Assembly: GCF_037392515.1 (NCBI RefSeq)
Contig: NC_090292.1
Coordinates: 41,536,247-41,600,246, forward strand
Source of the DNA: Haliotis asinina
Taxonomy: Eukaryota > Mollusca > Gastropoda > Lepetellida > Haliotidae
Direction: 5' to 3'
DNA: 64,000 nucleotides
Numbering within the stretch: the first letter of the stretch is position 1; each line of letters starts with the position of its first letter. This document shows, piece after piece, positions 31,701 through 42,536 of this stretch. Position numbers and translations under genes: made by a program. The notes beneath the pieces were generated by a model. It was not told the DNA's origin. It made no database searches and worked only from the letters and a program-made list of their open reading frames with translations.

Positions 31701-31822
31701 TGAAACTTTAACATAGAAATAAAGAAAGCTAAAACAAGATGTAAATATAAACGTGTGTGTAAATAGTCAGAAAAGTCTGTAACACGAAAAAGCAACAGTT
31801 TCACTTACCTGCAAGGCGACAT
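27283..31822 (-). CDS. AA15-type lytic polysaccharide monooxygenase, complete, four exons
   Basis: Exons 31822-31809, 29986-29797, 29246-28871 and 27821-27283 splice in phase into 372 codons. Residues 1-32 form a signal peptide (hydrophobic core VVRFVVVCTWLVLTW) cleaved before HGYMLVPPGR. That His (33) would be the N-terminal copper ligand of an LPMO. Conserved AA15 features: NYCGGRAVQH, SCGICGD, PRDNE, ITAHHKGKFYFD (second copper His, probably 124), NSWGCNT and QEQFYSCADV (axial Tyr/Phe 216-217). Then a Thr/Pro-rich linker (about 240-332) and a six-Cys tail (338-363). Known: AA15 enzymes are secreted copper oxidases cleaving chitin or cellulose, found in insects and other invertebrates. Inference: role in diet or chitin remodelling. 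The last codons AATAAATGA contain a perfect AATAAA. Substrate cannot be read from sequence. Confidence 0.9.
27976..28466. repeat. possible MITE in LPMO intron 3
   Basis: 12-bp terminal inverted repeats gtgcgttgcaag (27979-27990) and cttgcaacgcac (28452-28463), with further gcttgcaacagcgc and cttgcaagtgattgg inside. No clear target duplication. Confidence 0.35.
28515..28665 (-). repeat. T-family SINE
   Basis: cagttttacgccgcttttag, caatattccagcaatatcaa, ggaatcgaacccggttcttc, aacaactgggctaccccac. Confidence 0.85.
28709..28830. repeat. (CTA)n trinucleotide repeat
   Basis: About 27 uninterrupted cta/act units, then an interrupted part with cggctactacta. It produces polyThr, polyLeu and polySer ORFs that are artefacts. 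Confidence 0.97.
28871..29246 (-). CDS. LPMO exon 3: catalytic core
   Basis: Acceptor ccaacttcag, donor gtcagtagc. Encodes VQHEINNGSCGICGDDVRTP through VLRWKYVAG. Holds the second copper His within TAHHKGKF. Confidence 0.92.
29797..29986 (-). CDS. LPMO exon 2: signal peptide and N-terminal His
   Basis: Acceptor tgtttcag, donor gtaagtgat. Encodes LNPSVVRFVVVCTWLVLTW, TVVTEVNG/HGYMLVPPGR and NYCGGRA. The acceptor abuts a SINE (29993-30148). Confidence 0.92.
29993..30148 (-). repeat. T-family SINE with 11-bp target duplication
   Basis: Body from gtgaatgagtgagtttggtt to caactaggctacactaccat, flanked by tcaatctgaaa at 29982-29992 and 30149-30159. The duplicated site is the LPMO exon 2 acceptor. 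Confidence 0.9.
30160..30985. other. LPMO intron 1, no recognisable feature
   Basis: Weak SINE-like traces only (for example tttgaaaccgaacccaagtg near 30640). Confidence 0.35.
30990..31200 (+). repeat. L-family element, partial
   Basis: acccgtgaagacccgggtta, cagcaacccatgcttgtctt, gaggcgactaacgggatcag, gctgttgatcactgaactgt; then a second start-like piece tttcgggatcggatggtcag. The common tail is missing. Confidence 0.75.
31195..31255. repeat. (GAAC)n/(GGAC)n tetranucleotide tract
   Basis: Seven gaac units followed by ggac variants. Confidence 0.9.
31377..31515 (+). repeat. T-family SINE
   Basis: ggtggggtagactagtagtt A-box side, gactcgggttcgattcccca B-box side, then gtgatattgctggaatatta. Confidence 0.85.
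31809..31822 (-). CDS. LPMO exon 1, 14 coding bases
   Basis: Encodes MSPC plus two bases of Arg, followed by a perfect donor gtaagtg. Chosen because phase 2 matches exon 2 and because it lies about 80 bp after a TATA box. A short upstream ATG (ATGTCCGTGTCCTGA) precedes it. Confidence 0.7.
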
Positions 31823-31895
31823 ACTCTATCCTTATTTGTACTGTCAGGACACGGACATCTTCAACAGCGGCAAGAGCGCAGTTGAGCAGAACAGT

Positions 31896-31905
31896 CTCTT
31901 ATATA
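31896..31905 (-). promoter_or_regulatory. TATA box of the LPMO gene
   Basis: Minus strand TATATAAGAG. A start of transcription near 31870-31883 would give a 5' untranslated leader of roughly 50-60 bases before the ATG at 31822. Confidence 0.6.
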
Positions 31906-32300
31906 CACAGTCCGATCTGTAAGCATGTATGCACAGATGAGGTATTTTATAAAAAGCACCTTGAACAAAAGCTAGATTTATTTGATCAAGTACTGTGTGA
32001 ACACGATTGTGGGTCTTTACTGATCTGACATCATCGAGGTCGTCAAATATTTGCCAAGCACCCCATCTGAAGCCTTTGAGAGGGACGATATTGCAAATAA
32101 GTTTATAGTATATACACGGATCTTCATCACCCCTCTCATAACAGAAAAATATAAATATACTTGGGGAAATTGTTCCATAAGTGTCTTTTGTGCATAGTAG
32201 CCAGGCGATGTGTACCAGGATGTTGACAATGAATGCCACATTTTGGACACTTATTGCGTCTTGCACATGTTAATACAATGGCAATGTAGTAAACTGGAAA
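31906..32300. other. LPMO promoter-distal flank
   Basis: Minus-strand ORFs of 140 and 77 codons overlap here but show no family resemblance and lie upstream of the TATA box. Not called as genes. Confidence 0.35.
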
Positions 32301-32334
32301 TAGTTTAGTGAATATATTTCAGTCACTACTTTCA

Positions 32335-32445
32335 TTTTCTAAAACAAAAACAAACAAACAAAAAAAAAGAAAAAGAAAAACAAAAATAAAAAATAAAAAC
32401 ATAAAACAAAACAAACAAGCAAACAAAAACAAGAAAAACAAATTA
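32335..32445. repeat. A-rich simple sequence
   Basis: (AAAC)n/(AAAAC)n mixture, a source of Lys/Asn-rich artefact ORFs. Confidence 0.9.
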
Positions 32446-32624
32446 AATCGGCACATTACTAACACATCCGGACGTCCATCCTTTGGCTTAAGAATATATA
32501 ATATCTACGAAGAGGATAATCCCATCATCATAAATGATTTTGCATTCGAGTGTAATGCACTGCATCGTGTTGTGACTCTGCAATTCTCGCTAAACAAACA
32601 CTGTGTATACTTCACTCGAACATG

Positions 32625-32905
32625 ACCCGTGAAGGTCCCGGGGTAGAATAGGCCTTCAGCAACCCATGCTTGCCATAAAAGACGACTATGCTTGTCATAA
32701 GAAGCGACTAACGGCATCGGGTGGTCAGACTTGCTGACTTGGTTGACACATGTCATCGGTTCCCAATTGTTCAGATCGATGCTCGTGTTGTTGATCACTG
32801 GGTTGTCTGGTCCAGACTCGAGATCGATTATTTACAGACCGCCGCCATATAGCTGGAATATTGCTGAGTGCGGAGTAAAACTAAACTCACTCACTCACTC
32901 ATTCG
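32625..32905 (+). repeat. L-family element, full length
   Basis: gacccgtgaaggtcccgggg to gctgagtgcggagtaaaact with ctcactcactcactc tail. One of the best preserved copies. Confidence 0.92.
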
Positions 32906-34200
32906 AAAATAGAATTTGACATGTCAGTCGTATATGTTCACTTTTCTATGTCCCGTTTTCACAACTGTAATCATATGAAAGAGTTAAATGAAACGCAAAT
33001 ACAAACAAACTCAGTATCCGAAACTTTGACAGGTATAAATCAAGGGTTACTATATTGAATGTTTTGATAGTAAAGACACATTGGGTTTGAAACTGAGGCA
33101 AGTAGGTCATTACTGATTAAACCAGACCCTTAAATAGACGGAAAAGTACTAACTAGGTGCAGTGGTCTAAAAGCCAGAGGTTGCATGAAACAGATACTGT
33201 TATTGATAGCGGCCGCGGTATACGGTCTACAGCAGAGCGACATCCTCTGCCCTTATCATTTACTGTTAAGAACAGGTATATTTCAAACAAGGGTAATCGA
33301 TTATAGATGATGCATTTTTCAATATATTATAATATTATATAGGTAAATATAAGTGTGTATGTTCTACATAGATATTACCTGAGCAGCTGTTGATTGTTTT
33401 GGACCTTGGCACCAATACACTACCGTATCAGCCGGAGACACTTCAGATCTATTCTTACCAGTGAGAGGAGGTCTTTGATTGACATTCAGAAGTTGGGGGA
33501 TCAATAATACGGGGCACATGTTATGGATAACATGAATAAAAGCAGTTAAAAGTGTAATGAACTTATGAAATAAATGGGGTGTTCACCGTCCTGAGTCGAG
33601 ACGAGTGTATCGTTAAGACAGACGTCAATGTACATACGAACAGTGCAGTTCATGTGATACAAGATGGCCATTGTGAAGACGGTATTTGAACAGCACACTT
33701 GCAAGTCACTGTTGTCCACGACTACTCAGGTACACCCCGTCTGTATCAGGGAAATAACCATGCTATTCACGCATGGTTGAACTGTATGTTATTGGATACG
33801 GCAAGCCGCCATATGAAATATACTGTCGGACAAAAGAAAGTGTACACTTGAAAATTCGATTTGACTAACACTATACAAACGTTGTCGTGTAGAGGACAGC
33901 GGTATTTTAGACACTAGATCCTTAGACTGAGTTAAAAGTAGTCTGAGACAGCCCCAGTAAACATCATAACGAGCGAACGAATTGTCTCTCGCTCTTTACT
34001 TCCAAACACATACACACAGACAAAGATATACCGAGGGAAAGGACTACATGTCATCATTTCATGTGTATGGAAAAAGAAACGTGACTATTTTGCTTTCACG
34101 AAATAAACGCTGACTCGTTGAATAAAGATTCACCATTCATTGAGGCGTTCGCGATGAGATGAAGCATTCTATCAGGCAGTCCCTCAAAGTCACGTGTAGT
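32906..34200. other. no recognisable gene
   Basis: AT-rich unique sequence. No ORF with a recognisable motif. Confidence 0.4.
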
Positions 34201-34419
34201 TTGAAATATCACATTAAAGTATACTAGTCACGTAAAGAAACTGTACTGTCAGAATATTATCCCACTTGATAAGTACGCTAACAATGTCAAAGGCACATAT
34301 AAACTTTAATGGAGTGATCATGAGACCTTCACAAGTCGGGAGAATTTCAACTGAAAAGTCAATCGCAATGACGTCTAGAGTCCACAAGCGAGACAGGGGT
34401 AAAACGACCATGTCACAAA

Positions 34420-34800
34420 TTCTATAACGCTTATGTCCACCATTGGCATTGAGAACAGCAGTGCATCGAGGACGTATAGAGCCTATCAGACGTGCAAGGA
34501 AGGCTTGCGGGATGTCAAGCCAGATTCTCTCAGGTTCTGTCGCAAGGTCAAGGGCGTTATCTGGTAGATGAGGAAGACGGTGTAGACGTCGATCCATCTC
34601 GTCCCAAACATGCTCTAACGGGGAGAGATACGGTGAATTTGCAGGCCAAGGCAGTAAGTCAGCGTTGAGGGCGGGCATTGTCCCGTTGGAATGTTAACCC
34701 AGGACCAGGACGTCGCAGAAAAGGAACTGCCACAGGTGTAAGAATCTGATCCCTGTAGCCCACACCAGTTTCTTTATGTGCCTAGTATGTTTATCCTGTT
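34420..34800 (-). pseudogene. Tc1-type transposase C-terminal fragment
   Basis: Minus strand: YRDQILTPVAVPFLRRPGPG, LTFQRDNARP, then after a deletion and frame change LLPWPANSPYLSPLEHVWDE, MDRRLHR, IPQAFLARLIGSIRPRC, NANGGHKRY. RDNARP and LEHVWDE carry the last two acidic positions of the DDE triad. A deletion of about a dozen residues between them inactivates it. Confidence 0.85.
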
Positions 34801-34867
34801 TGAATACCCGCAGCTGAATATGCATTAATGTGAAAGGTACTGGACACAAGCTACGATTTCTCTAAAC

Positions 34868-34953
34868 TACAACAAATGCTGACTGCGTCAACATTCCTCG
34901 ACTGTCAAACTACAATCAACGCTGACTGCGTCAACATTCCTCGACTGTCAAAC
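34868..34953. repeat. 43-bp direct tandem duplication
   Basis: gctgactgcgtcaacattcc followed by tcgactgtcaaac occurs twice, starting at 34878 and 34921. Confidence 0.9.
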
Positions 34954-34959
34954 ACTTTC

Positions 34960-35577
34960 TGCAGTCAACTGTCTCGTTGTTAATTTCAGTATTTTATTCA
35001 AATGTATAAAACAGCTAGAGATGGCTTCTACTTGACATTTGTAATTTCTGCATATATGCCAAAAAGGGATGCACCTTAGAAACGTTATGTAAATGTATGT
35101 ATCCTGTGCGAGAAGGAAACTTTCGATACAGAATATGGAGCTTGTAGATCGAACCCAGTGCAAAACCTTGGAGTGAACTTTGTGTGCAGGCTCTTTCCGT
35201 GTTGTCACAATCCTGTGCGCTTAAACCCTGTGGGTTGGTATATGACCAGATGGTGGCCACATGAATAAATGCAATCGCCTAATTGCGGGTACAGTAAACA
35301 AAGTACTGTAACTGTGTGTTCCAGTATACCCGGTTGGGAACGGGTACCTCCTAAGGATGGGAAACCTACACGAACTCGGTGCGCTTAGGAAGAGGGAAGC
35401 GTTGTGTGATCCCCAGGAAGTTTAGACTGAAATTACGACGTGCCGTTGTGGTGGACATCCAGTGATCGAGGGGAAACAAAGCGCCTTTAAGCAGTTTATC
35501 GGCGTTATACAAATGTATGCATGTATGTGACGACTGTCTTATTGCCAGCGACTGACATACGACGACATCAGTCAAAT
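34960..35577. other. no recognisable gene
   Basis: Overlapping ORFs of 75-86 codons on the minus strand lack motifs. Confidence 0.3.
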
Positions 35578-35790
35578 CAACGGGTCTGACCACTCAATCC
35601 CAGCGGTCTGTAAATAAACGAGCCTGAACCAGACAATCCGGTCATCAAGACCAAATCATCGATCAACGATGGGACACGATGACGTCACGATGTGTCACCC
35701 AAGTCAGTGACCTTGACCGCCGGATTACGTTATTCGTCTCTTTCGACAAGCATGGGTTGCTGCAGATCAATTCTAACCTGGATCTTCCCG
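35578..35790 (-). repeat. degenerate L-family element
   Basis: acgagcctgaaccagacaat, gggacacgatgacgtcacga, aagtcagtgaccttgaccgc, caagcatgggttgctgcaga. Confidence 0.8.
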
Positions 35791-36364
35791 GGAAAGAAAG
35801 CACAAGGAAACGAAACTGCGAAAATATGAACATGCCACTTGCTCGACTAACTATACCACACACAACCCCCAGCAGGTAAGTGTTTACACACTCTTGAGTA
35901 AGTCTTCTCACGAAGTCTGTATTCATACTTCCAGCAACTTGACAAGGAGGTCGGGCTCTGCATTGATGAACTGTGAGGTTAAACACAAAATAATCTTCGT
36001 GTATACATAAAATATTTAATGCCCGGGTTCCCCCTTTAGTAAAAACATGATGACATGGCAGATACAGAACGTGGCACGATACGTATTGTGATCTCTGCGG
36101 AGCGTCAATGGAAATTCAGGATAACGCGATGTACCGTGCGTTGTTGATGAGATGAAATGTAGTGTTTTCGTGATTTTTTTTACGTCGCATTCAAGTTAAG
36201 GTGGAGTTCTAGGGTAAGCTCCGGAATTTGTCATGTTCCTGTGAGAAGATAACGGTGGGTCATTTTCAAAAAATTCTCTTTTCACAATCGCGAATCGTCT
36301 TTTATTAATTAATTGCATTATTTTGTTTGTGTGCTTGTTGTTCCGATGTTTTCAGAAACGCCAT

Positions 36365-36492
36365 GTTTTACGCCGCACTACACGTTGGCAGACAGTAAAT
36401 ATCTTTACACAATGTACCCATGTGGGGAATCTAACCCGCATCTTCAGTGTGACGAGCGGTCGCTTTACCCACGAGGCTACCCCATCGCCCAC
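36365..36492 (-). repeat. T-family SINE, head half
   Basis: caatgtacccatgtggggaa, ctttacccacgaggctaccc. Confidence 0.75.
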
Positions 36493-37110
36493 GCACAGTA
36501 ACAGACAAAGCAGATAAAGAAACTGTTTTATTTTGTCTATGTGAGATAGGTACTTCATATCCTTTCATGTGAATGTTCTCTTTAACACGCGCTTTAATAG
36601 AATGACAAGGGTCAGAGAAGGGAACCTTGACTTACACATATTCACATTCATCATCAGTTCGCGCGAAGTATTGACATTTCTCATGTTCATATTCACAGTG
36701 TCATGGCGACGGTCGTTAAATGTCTGGAGCATTGGAAGAGAATACAGTTCACATGAAAGAAAATGTTTTCAACACGTTTGATCACATGTGGTGTAGTTTG
36801 GGATAAATATTAGTACCTGGGCGTCATATGCGAGTTTCTAGATGACGGAGAAAAGAGAGTGAACAATACGTATTGCGAGACCCACCCGCTAGGTAAACAC
36901 AGTTTCATCGTCCGTGAGACTCAAAGGTAACATGGGGCCTCGACTTGATCTTTTTTATGTTTAAGGGAAACAACAATGGCGGGTCCAGAGCCTCTCTTCT
37001 AACACATAAAATAAAACTGAAAAGACTTCTGTTTAATTTCTCAAGCATATTCCCAATGGTATCTTTTCTCTGAAAGTGGGGATAAACTGGTTACGATCAG
37101 GATAAAAGTT
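36493..37110. other. no recognisable gene
   Basis: Nothing beyond short motif-less ORFs. Confidence 0.3.
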
Positions 37111-37114
37111 GTAT

Positions 37115-37255
37115 TTCAAGAGGCGAGTAAGGGATCGGGTGGTCAGACTCGACACATCGTACCCCCAACCCAATAATGTACTGCTGTACTATGCCGTGAT
37201 AATGATAAAACATTGCCAAAAGCGGGATAAATCTCACTCTCACTCACTCACTCAC
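37115..37255 (+). repeat. L-family fragment
   Basis: aggcgagtaagggatcgggt, ggtcagactcgacacatcgt, then a simple ctcactcactcactcactc tail at 37237-37257. Confidence 0.65.
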
Positions 37256-37269
37256 TCTTTGGTTCAGAA

Positions 37270-37600
37270 AGTATATTCTTCAAAAACAGTAGGGGAATTG
37301 TACGCTCAATGAACGATTGTCGAAATTGGGATATACATGGGATTGAATCAGTGTTGATACAATAATAATGGATTTCATTCAAAGCAAAGCTGTTCGTTCA
37401 GTTATCTCCCTTGTTTGGTGACTGGAGAAAGACATGAAAATTTCAGGTTTACAGTTTTCAGTCAGTCGTGTGTGATTTGACCCTGAAAACCCTAACCACG
37501 CACGGTTGCAAGAAAATTATCGGAAAATGGTCTACAGTGATTTATCGACCTACCTGAAAAAAGTGTTGTGCACTTGCTCCCCATGCATTGTATGTGGTGA
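37270..37600. repeat. unclassified interspersed repeat, copy 2
   Basis: Co-linear with 11490-11935 over most of its length. Lacks the segment corresponding to about 11627-11650 in copy 1. Confidence 0.75.
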
Positions 37601-37960
37601 TAACGTGAAATGCTGCTGCATACACAAGATCACCTGATAAATTTCTGAAACAATAATATTTTAATGTTGACGTATCAAACATCAAATATTACTCAGGGGT
37701 ATTTATAACAAAGATACCGTTTTACTTCGAATGCTCCAAACTCTATGAGTCGCTCGAGGTGTGCTCTAAATATTTGCAATCTGCCGTTTAAATACTAGAA
37801 TAGTTAATTCACTGGTTCATCTTTAATCTATGAAAAAGACATTAAACTTCAGTCACTTAAATTGACGGCCTGCATTTAATTTCCAATACAATATTTATTT
37901 CCCCACAGACTTTGTGACGGTTTAATTTATAACTGCTCAAACTAGTTTTATCATGGTGAA
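37601..37960. other. no recognisable feature
   Basis: AT-rich sequence without motif. Confidence 0.3.
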
Positions 37961-38097
37961 TGAGTGAGTTTAAGTTTTCGCCGCTTTTAGCAATATTCTA
38001 GCAATATCACGGCGGGGGACACCAGACATGGGCTTCACACACTGTACCCGCGGGGGAAATCGAACCCACGTCTTCCGCGTGACGAACGAACACTATG
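37961..38097 (-). repeat. T-family SINE
   Basis: gagtttaagttttcgccgct, tagcaatatcacggcggggg, ggaaatcgaacccacgtctt. Confidence 0.85.
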
Positions 38098-38174
38098 GGA
38101 TACAATGCATTTTATATTATACTGTCTTCAAGCTGACCAGTCATTGTTTTCATTCCTTAATACTGATAACCAGC

Positions 38175-38290
38175 AGGGTGGCCCAGTGGTTAACGCGTTT
38201 GTTCGTCACGCCGAGGACCCGGGTTTGATTCTTACGTGGGTACAATATTTAGAGCCCATTTCTGGTGTCTGGTGTCCTGTCTGTCTGCTA
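38175..38290 (+). repeat. T-family SINE, 5' part
   Basis: gggtggcccagtggttaacg and acccgggtttgattcttacg. Opposite in orientation to the copy 80 bp to its left. Confidence 0.85.
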
Positions 38291-38724
38291 ATGACAATAT
38301 GCAATGCACAACTTCAATCACTGACCACATGCAATAATGATTGACACCTATCCGGCATATAAGCCATAAACAAAGAGCTAAGTGTGTCGGCAAATGAACC
38401 AGTGGCCAATGAAAAAGCTTCATTACACTTGAGTGCACACACCCACCGGCTCTGACTGGGTTCGGTATCGCGGCTGCTTCGTTTAGAGGGAGGTAAACCC
38501 AAGTACATAATATTGCACTTCTGATTTGCGATTATACGCTTATAATTGTGTTAATTTGTTTTTTCTTAATCATCAATGCATTTTATACATCATGAAGAAG
38601 CGATAACAGTGTTTTAATTATGTTTGAGTTTTGGTTGCATGTGACATTTAACCATCTCGTGCACACGACGTGGTATTACTAGTTTTAGTGATGTAATTAA
38701 ATCCGGGACTGTTTTATGACATGA

Positions 38725-38935
38725 GTGAGAATATTGATCTTCGGTAGCCCATGCTTGTCGTAAGAGGCGACTAACGGGATCGGGTGGCTAGGCTCACTGA
38801 CTTGGTTGGCACATGTCATCGGTTCCCAATCGCGCACATCATGGTGTTGATCACTGCATTATCTGGCCCGGACTTGATTATTTACTGACCGCCGCCATAT
38901 AGCCTGAATATTGCTAGACAAAATAAAGTAATCAT
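38725..38935 (+). repeat. L-family element
   Basis: ttcggtagcccatgcttgtc, gcgactaacgggatcgggtg, gacttgattatttactgacc, tgaatattgctaga. Confidence 0.85.
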
Positions 38936-38944
38936 TCACTATAA

Positions 38945-39075
38945 CAGAAATATGTCCTGACGATTAGGTGCCTGACTTTGTGTGGGTTCGAATCCCGGAT
39001 GGGACTTGACCTTACAAAGGCACAAGAATCTGACAGTGTACTTTACTGAGAAAGAAATGGAAACTGGTTTCCCCC
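38945..39075 (+). repeat. S3 tRNA-like SINE fragment
   Basis: ggtgcctgactttgtgtggg and ttcgaatcccggatgggact, then gtgtactttactgagaaag. Confidence 0.55.
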
Positions 39076-39159
39076 TTAAATATTTCAGTCTGCTTCTCTG
39101 ATGAGAAACCAACTTAAAACTTTTCACGCAGTATATTTGATTGAAGCGTGTGTACTTGC

Positions 39160-39322
39160 GATGAGTGAGTTTAGATTTACGCCGCATTTAGCAATATTCC
39201 ATCAATACGAAGGCGCGGGACACCAGAAATAGGCTTGAAGCATTGTACTCATGTGCAAAATCGAACCCGGACCTTCATCGTGACGAGCGAACGCTTTAAC
39301 AACGATACCCTACTGCCCCATA
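39160..39322 (-). repeat. T-family SINE
   Basis: gtgagtttagatttacgccg, gcaatattccatcaatacga, aaatcgaacccggaccttca, cgataccctactgcccc. Confidence 0.85.
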
Positions 39323-39329
39323 CTTGCTA

Positions 39330-39545
39330 TGTGGGAGTGAGTGAGTCACGTTTTACGGCGCACTCAGCAATACTCCAGATATATGGCGGTTGTCTGTAAA
39401 TACACGAGTCTGGCCCATGGATGAACAGCATGAACATCGATCTACGCAACTGGGATATGGTAACCAACGAGTCTGACCACCCGATCCCGTTAGTCGCCTC
39501 TTGCGACAAGCAAGGATTGTTGTAGGCCAAGTCTAACCCTTTACG
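39330..39545 (-). repeat. L-family element
   Basis: gagtcacgttttacggcgca, gcggttgtctgtaaatacac, gaccacccgatcccgttagt, aaggattgttgtaggcc. Confidence 0.88.
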
Positions 39546-40085
39546 ACTACTTGCTATGAAGTACAACTACGCGCAACAAATGCGCGCAACATAACCTCCT
39601 TAATTTCGTTCATTTTGAACGTGTGTATTTAATGCAACGAAATAAATAAATAAACGCAAACATCTTCTATGTGACAAAGACTAAATGTTTTCTTCTCCGA
39701 ATAAAAAAAAATAAATAAAAAATGAATTTTCGAGCAAGATGGTCTTGTTTGAACTCAAGAACCGAAATACGATGAGCTGTGAAATATTCATATTTGCTGT
39801 TATCCAGGCTAGCTCAATGCAACTTAAAAGATGGGTGAATAGAAGAATGTCTATATGGCTAACAAACACGATGTTTAATATGGCTGCCCTTTCAGTTGGG
39901 TGTCAGACACTCGAAAGAATGAACTGCGCAGTAAGTCTTTCAAAGGGCATTTTGTGTAAGACTTTTGTACAAGTAACAGATCAAATACGAAATTAATGTC
40001 AATGTGCAGCATATAGTGAGTTGAAAGCCCCTTTGATCAGCAAACCAACTGTATCACGGCGTGAATACTTTACGTGTGAGGGAAG
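39546..40085. other. no recognisable gene
   Basis: An 85-codon plus-strand ORF (39739-39996) has no motif and overlaps an opposite-strand ORF. Confidence 0.3.
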
Positions 40086-40089
40086 GATT

Positions 40090-40255
40090 GAGTGAGTGAG
40101 TGAGTATGGTTTTACGCCACATTTAGCAGTATTCCAGCAATATCACGGTGAGGGACACCAAGAAAGGGCTTCACACATCGTACCCATGCGGGGAATCAAA
40201 CAGTGGTCATCGGCGTGACGAGAGAACGCTTTAACCGCTAGGCTACCCTATCCAC
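40090..40255 (-). repeat. T-family SINE
   Basis: gagtgagtgagtatggtttt, gcagtattccagcaatatca, ttaaccgctaggctacccta. Confidence 0.88.
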
Positions 40256-40479
40256 TCTTTAAGGTAACACCTTCAAACGGTTTAAACTGTTGGGCATAAA
40301 GAGGTATACCCCAGAGTGTGAGGACTCTACACTGTAAGATTCTGATGATATGAGATGCGTATGATATGACTCATTATCAAAAAATGATGACAGCCAGTGT
40401 CCCCTTAATAACACCCACTCACTCACCTGCTCATTTCATTGCCAGACATGCATCAGTCTGGTGAAACACCAAGAATTAC

Positions 40480-40760
40480 AGATTTTGAGTGAGTGAGTGA
40501 GTTTAGTTTTACGCCGCACTCAGCAATATTACAGCTATATGGCGGCGGTCTGTAAATAATCGAGTCTGGACCAGACAATCCAGTGATCAACAACATGAGC
40601 ATCGATCTGCGCAATTGGGAACCGATGACATGTGTCAACCAAGTCAGCGTGCCTGACCACCCGATCCCGTTAGTCGCCTCTTACGACAAGCTGAGTTGCC
40701 TTTTATGGCAAGCATGGGTTGCTGAAGGCCTATTCTACCCCGGGACCTTCACGGGTCTAC
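40480..40760 (-). repeat. L-family element, full length
   Basis: gagtgagtgagtttagtttt to gaccttcacgggt. Near-perfect match to other copies, so probably young. Confidence 0.93.
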
Positions 40761-40889
40761 ATACTTTGAAACCCATGCAGATCCGTGTTAGAATCGGTCT
40801 TCAGTAACGCATGCTTACATACTAAATACAGGAAAGAGAGGGATTTCAAATTCATGATCGCAATATTTTGAAGAAGACAATGAGATAGG

Positions 40890-41040
40890 TTGACTGGTTT
40901 GTTGTTTAACGCCGCACTCCACCTTACTCCAGCCATATATGGAAAATCGAGAGTCTGAATCAGACAATCCAGTGGTCAATAGCATGAACATCGATCTACA
41001 CATCTGGGATGCACAAATGTTGTCAATCTCATGTTAAGAG
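40890..41040 (-). repeat. L-family fragment
   Basis: gtttaacgccgcactccacc, gagagtctgaatcagacaat, catgaacatcgatctacaca. Confidence 0.75.
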
Positions 41041-41294
41041 AGTGAACATTCCAACAACTCGCCACCAGCAGCAATCTCAGAGTTGTCAAACTGTTGTGGA
41101 GAAATATGATCGGTCTCTATTCTCAACAACTTTTCCATAAAATTTTCGGTGTAGTCAAACTCACGTTTGATGTGTGAAGTGTTGTTTGATCTCGTGTTGT
41201 TCAGAATCGAACAACCGCAGTCAACGAAATTGTCACGTGAAGTTTTGATCTTCTGGTCAGCTAGACCTACAAAATGCAGACCTGCCAACCCCAC
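41034..41294 (-). CDS. possible coding exon, unrecognised
   Basis: 86-codon frame with ordinary residue usage (for example REFDYTENFMEKLLRIETDH, SPQQFDNSEIAAGGELLECS) ending at TAA. No ATG at its start and no family recognised; a ttggcag acceptor lies at its left end. It may be chance or the last exon of an unknown gene. Confidence 0.2.
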   Translation of the reverse strand: MGLAGLHFVGLADQKIKTSRDNFVDCGCSILNNTRSNNTSHIKREFDYTENFMEKLLRIETDHISPQQFDNSEIAAGGELLECSLS

Positions 41295-41299
41295 TTGCC

Positions 41300-42536
41300 T
41301 TCAGAGTGTATTCATGGTACCTTAAAGGTGTATTCTGAAGTGTGAAACTGTACAATCTCATACGGAATATATCAGGCTCCTCCTTGCATGTCTCCCGAAT
41401 GTGCAGTATTAATGTGTGGACAGCATTATGTACAATACACATACTTGGTTCTTATAATAGAACTGCTTATTCCGGGGATGGAAATTTATTTCTCAATAAA
41501 CTTCTGATCGAAGGATAATTTTTGTTTTTTTCTAATCCGAGGGTTTGTGCCTTTGTCAGCCATGCTACTGCCATTCGTAAGCAATCGGAATATATCGGGA
41601 GAACATTGATAAACACTATACAAATAACAGAAAAGATGTTCTCAATGATGGTTAATACTAAAAACTGAACTACAGTGTGGAATGAAATTATTCTCCTTTT
41701 TTTGACGACTATGACTCATTTGACAAAACATCTGCTATGCGGGCGTATTACCGTATTTAATGATAAAAAAGTCGTCCTAAATCAGCCAAAATACGCCAGG
41801 TAGACAGGTCTGAAAATGACATCGCTAAAATGACACGGATGTTTGACAACTTTGAAAATTTTAACGTGTTGTCAAACTTTAGATTAAGCTAAAGAACTTT
41901 GAAAATGCAAGAGACGTGCATGTATTCTGTTTAAAAATTAATTATTTAACTTAAAGGGGCACTGATGCGGAGCAATTTCCGTGGACTGGTGGAAACTTTT
42001 GTTATTGTTTTTCTCCCCTTAGTACCCGGATGATATCCCAGAATTCGTGACTTGTTCGTGACCTCTGGTGCGCAGGCCATATGCGCAATTGAGAGTTTAA
42101 TAATAGACAGATCAACCAAAGTGAAGTCATTTTTACTTCATTACAAATGCATTATGAAAACAAATGAAACACTTTGAAGGTTAATAATCTGCCAGTGATA
42201 GAAATGGTAAAAAACTATTAGGACGGACAAATAACGAGGCCAATGTACGTCTCTATATTTTGTCTCACGACCCTAATTAGTTTATTGTCATATTTGTATG
42301 AATTTGAAGATTAATGAAAGAACACACGGTCTGCTTTTATTGATAGTAAATCTCTAACATGACTGTAACATTTAAACATTGTATAGACTGCCAATGTGGA
42401 TCCTGTTTCACACACATACGCGATCTAGTGTGTTTTCTGTCATATAGGTTCTGCTGAATATTGCAACAATTAAATTAAAACCAAATGCAAATAATGAATT
42501 TAAAACAGACTACTACCTTGTTAAGGAATGTATCTA
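41300..42536. other. no recognisable gene
   Basis: Long AT-rich stretch with no supported feature. Confidence 0.4.

Noticed and set aside
31844-32266. 140-codon minus-strand ORF upstream of the LPMO
   Set aside because: Overlaps the TATA box and leader, no motif; an overlapping 77-codon frame on the same strand is equally open.
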